Of a DNA stretch of 7,288 nt, positions 6,201-7,288 are shown piece after piece. The translations under genes and the position numbers were made by a program. Source of the stretch: Campylobacterales bacterium (GTDB taxonomy: Bacteria; Campylobacterota; Campylobacteria; Campylobacterales; Sulfurovaceae); assembly GCA_014763905.1 (NCBI GenBank), contig JACXUN010000075.1:1-7288 (forward strand). Reading direction: 5' to 3'. Below the pieces are notes generated by a model. That model did not search any database and was not told the origin of the DNA. It saw only the letters and a program-made list of their open reading frames with translations. How positions within the stretch are numbered: position 1 is the stretch's first letter; every line of letters begins with the position of its first letter.

Positions 6201-7288
6201 AGCCCAACAACGGTTCCAAGCTCTTTGACAATCTCATTTTTATCAATTTTGAGCAGCCTATTCTCTTGGAGGGCATAGATATAGTTATCGGCTACCCGGT
6301 AACCAATGGCATTGTACCCTTTACTATTGGCACTGTATCCTGATCCGATGGCATCAAAATCATACGGGGTATTGCCTCGATTGATGCTATGTAGCCATGT
6401 TTTAGTGCTATCGGCAGCACCCGTACCATCGAGACTGCCGTTAGAGATATACAGGGTTTCATTACAGGTAAACGGCTCTTGACAAACAATCGGATTACGC
6501 GGGGTTCCATCATAGTTGAGTCCGTTTCTTTCATTATTGTAAATCTCTGTGGCTTGTCCACCGGACATCGCTCCGTTGAAGAATTTCACTTCATCGATTT
6601 CTCCTTTGAACTTGCTGGCACTGGTTCCAGACGAGAGGGTTACCCCGCTGAGTTGGGAGGTTGGTTCCCCGATACCTAAGCTATCATACGGTTTAGAGTC
6701 AATCAATACTCCGTTGATATAGAAGTGAACCATTTTGGCAGTCGTATCTCTCACCAATACGAAGTGGTACCACTGATTCCAGTAGATTTTATCATTATCC
6801 GGATTGACCATATTACTATCGTTTCCATGGGTATACATCACACAGAGACACTGATCGGTTTCATCATACCAGAAATCAACTCTAAATTCTGCTCCCAGCC
6901 CTTTGACGATAAAGTTCTGCTTCCAGTTTTCATTAGCGTTTTGCGTACTGTAGGTTTGATCGGTTGGATTGACCCAGAAGCTCATCGACATATCTCCAGT
7001 GAGTGAGAGTTCACTGTTTTGCGGGATATCGATATAGGCATTACCGTCAAATTTTCCAGCGTTGTTAAGTACCCCGGCAGTGAGTTCGGCTCCACCCATC
7101 GCGGTAGCGTGCAGTCCGTTTGGTCCGCTGTCGGTTACCTCTCCGGCGGCTCCAGTCCATTCACACTCATCGAATCGATATTCGGCGACCAAACCACTGG
7201 TGAGGTTGATATCATCATTGATAATTATGGCGGTTGCATTGTCATCGACGACGATCGCATTGGTAGCAGATTCGATAATAATATCGAA
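3212..7288 (-). CDS. Giant exported LamG/Calx-beta adhesin-like protein, MshQ-type C terminus (5' end outside window)
   Basis: This is a 3' fragment of 1358 codons. The first possible start seen (TTG at 7192) is not real, because the frame stays open to 7288 with in-family sequence. Numbering from the edge: residues 1-26 are the end of a Calx-beta-like repeat (ATAIIINDD). Residues 33-255 are a LamG/concanavalin-like domain (LVAEYRFDE, KFDGNAYIDIP, MSFWVNP, WYHFVLVRD, FYINGVLIDS, GEIDEVKFFN). Residues about 270-505 resemble DUF6923-type propellers (YNAIGYRVADNYIYAL, LLKID, YYVG, YKIDI). Residues about 520-645 are a second Calx-beta-like domain ending GIILNDD. DLFAIRPLGF at 803-812 resembles the motif opening the C-terminal domain of MshQ/DUF6701 proteins. 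The rest, to KGGKIDW, is Asn/Asp/Ser/Thr-rich and unassigned. Fourteen cysteines suggest disulfides in an oxidising compartment. Coupling to three pseudopilins suggests a filament-tip or surface adhesin; this is inferred. The ligand is unknown. Confidence 0.88.
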   Translation of the reverse strand, partial: FDIIIESATNAIVVDDNATAIIINDDINLTSGLVAEYRFDECEWTGAAGEVTDSGPNGLHATAMGGAELTAGVLNNAGKFDGNAYIDIPQNSELSLTGDMSMSFWVNPTDQTYSTQNANENWKQNFIVKGLGAEFRVDFWYDETDQCLCVMYTHGNDSNMVNPDNDKIYWNQWYHFVLVRDTTAKMVHFYINGVLIDSKPYDSLGIGEPTSQLSGVTLSSGTSASKFKGEIDEVKFFNGAMSGGQATEIYNNERNGLNYDGTPRNPIVCQEPFTCNETLYISNGSLDGTGAADSTKTWLHSINRGNTPYDFDAIGSGYSANSKGYNAIGYRVADNYIYALQENRLLKIDKNEIVKELGTVVGLPAKQFYAGEFGRDGYYYVGMEATGMSNTIYKIDIDQVKVVGTITLSSSVRFEDMAEGGGGYFYAMLQNADGTNNQVAKIDLTTGNVTPVGTATHNDKPAIALVYTDIDGDIFMVADQDSFYKVDTATGALYEMSSIQSLSDYHDGTSCPDANITEPVALTHITNMEKFEGNSGTTTFNFTLQFSRPTEANSGFWVTYTDGVNAVYPIGTAGHVDTHTGDEADFDGTAQYIALPIGITSYEINATVIGDTYVEHHEEFYVDIYAPNNLILMDTRAVGIILNDDHMTFRVERDDSGGYTATNAYEYQVKSHLYTQMVGKDFDYSVASYDNPFSDYQELEVEDVTIKVDLYDVNTTNPDPLLMETRYIYFPQGSPTSRIPVTLADDLAVDHATRKALFRISWLEDGNGSILYGDYSNPVDYDNKLSSAATCGCVGEESMNASDLFAIRPLGFNVAISDNLTEVTNNNTTGGKGVNPVSLAAEYPYRLNAAAVRDTSGTLETEYKTDNPWELQGVLDFDGSTTNCNILENVDLVEENTMRGTFSSGELIGDDFNHLEAGRYLFTLLDINWTHIDQNDTNPELSGCIVDYNNSERIGGKYGCNISSDIENNALFDSIVIEFEPYEFNITNTFVRNANGTNRNHVYMGDLNLSLDMGVEIGGDVIAQGKNHKRLYNFVEGCAAEAVNIDLQYLITSDQNLTDSTVYNKILTRNGTPMDFNYVYAFNGNAYNASDLYERLDNNITIPSSAFVKSQEGNSSVSILYNITKDLNEPMNPVKVIFRDLNASSVDATSYSNGSDNFIPYGGADTGQLDRNGTGTRFFYYSKVAPYQENYGDVTGTSLNTPIYVAIYCGDMNQSWCSTMINTNGLSESFAQSGWYTAHLHDSSTDGSISQLSVGDPSDSVTDAASLPNFHDGRAGRIEDITTATNHGSLPWRVTVTIDQMSPWLYHHIINDEGKPFWRVNFKGNSNGVITGVGETGHITEIDANTNYSNSKGGKIDW
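3228..3232 (-). promoter_or_regulatory. Shine-Dalgarno inside the giant gene that sets a TTG start
   Basis: GGAGG on the minus strand, within AAAGGAGGT, lies 5 nt before TTG 3222-3220. The same bases encode the Lys-Gly-Gly of the giant protein's last residues (KGGKIDW, then TAA at 3214-3212). It decides the start of the first pseudopilin and lets ribosomes finishing the giant protein reinitiate. Confidence 0.8.

Noticed and set aside
7190..7192. TTG as the start of the giant protein
   Set aside because: The frame continues open to the window edge with a Calx-beta-like ending, no ribosome site precedes it, and no signal peptide follows.

Overview
The window most likely comes from a Campylobacterota (epsilonproteobacterial) chromosome of the Sulfuricurvum/Sulfurimonas/Sulfurovum kind. 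This is an inference from three things: the wording of the long HPF protein, the style of the pseudopilins with a very large LamG/Calx-beta protein beside them, and moderate GC (low-to-mid forties by eye) with an AT-rich intergenic gap. All supported genes are on the minus strand, so transcription runs from high to low coordinates.

Layout in transcription order. (1) 7288-3212: the 3' part (1358 codons) of a giant exported protein. The reading frame is open to the window edge, so its true start and signal peptide lie outside. It holds the tail of a Calx-beta-like repeat, a LamG/concanavalin-like domain, a DUF6923-like propeller-type region, a second Calx-beta-like domain, and a long C-terminal region introduced by a FAIRP motif as in MshQ-type proteins. 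(2) 3222-2479, (3) 2479-1442 and (4) 1445-915: three prepilin-like proteins with type IV prepilin leaders. The second is PulJ/PilW/MshO-like; the third is PilX/MshP-like and lacks Glu5. The four genes overlap by 11, 1 and 4 nt and look like one translationally coupled unit. A TTG start with a strong Shine-Dalgarno for the first pseudopilin lies inside the last codons of the giant gene. (5) An AT-rich gap of 185 bp carries a candidate promoter for (6) 729-199, a long-form ribosome hibernation promoting factor unrelated in function to the pilin genes. (7) 1-198 is non-coding and holds two striking palindromes: a 102-nt nested inverted repeat (15-116) and a 9-bp-stem hairpin (169-189).

Reading of the system: three minor pseudopilins plus a large multidomain surface protein resemble, in content but not order, the pilV/W/X-pilY1 and mshD/O/P-mshQ sets. 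The most plausible role is a tip complex of a type IV pilus or related filament displaying a carbohydrate- or surface-binding adhesin. The most unexpected signal is a strong excess of the Campylobacter-type N-glycosylation sequon (D/E-X-N-X-S/T) in these exported proteins. I counted 17 in the giant fragment, concentrated in its C-terminal region, and at least one in every pseudopilin. This suggests the whole complex is a substrate of a PglB-like oligosaccharyltransferase.
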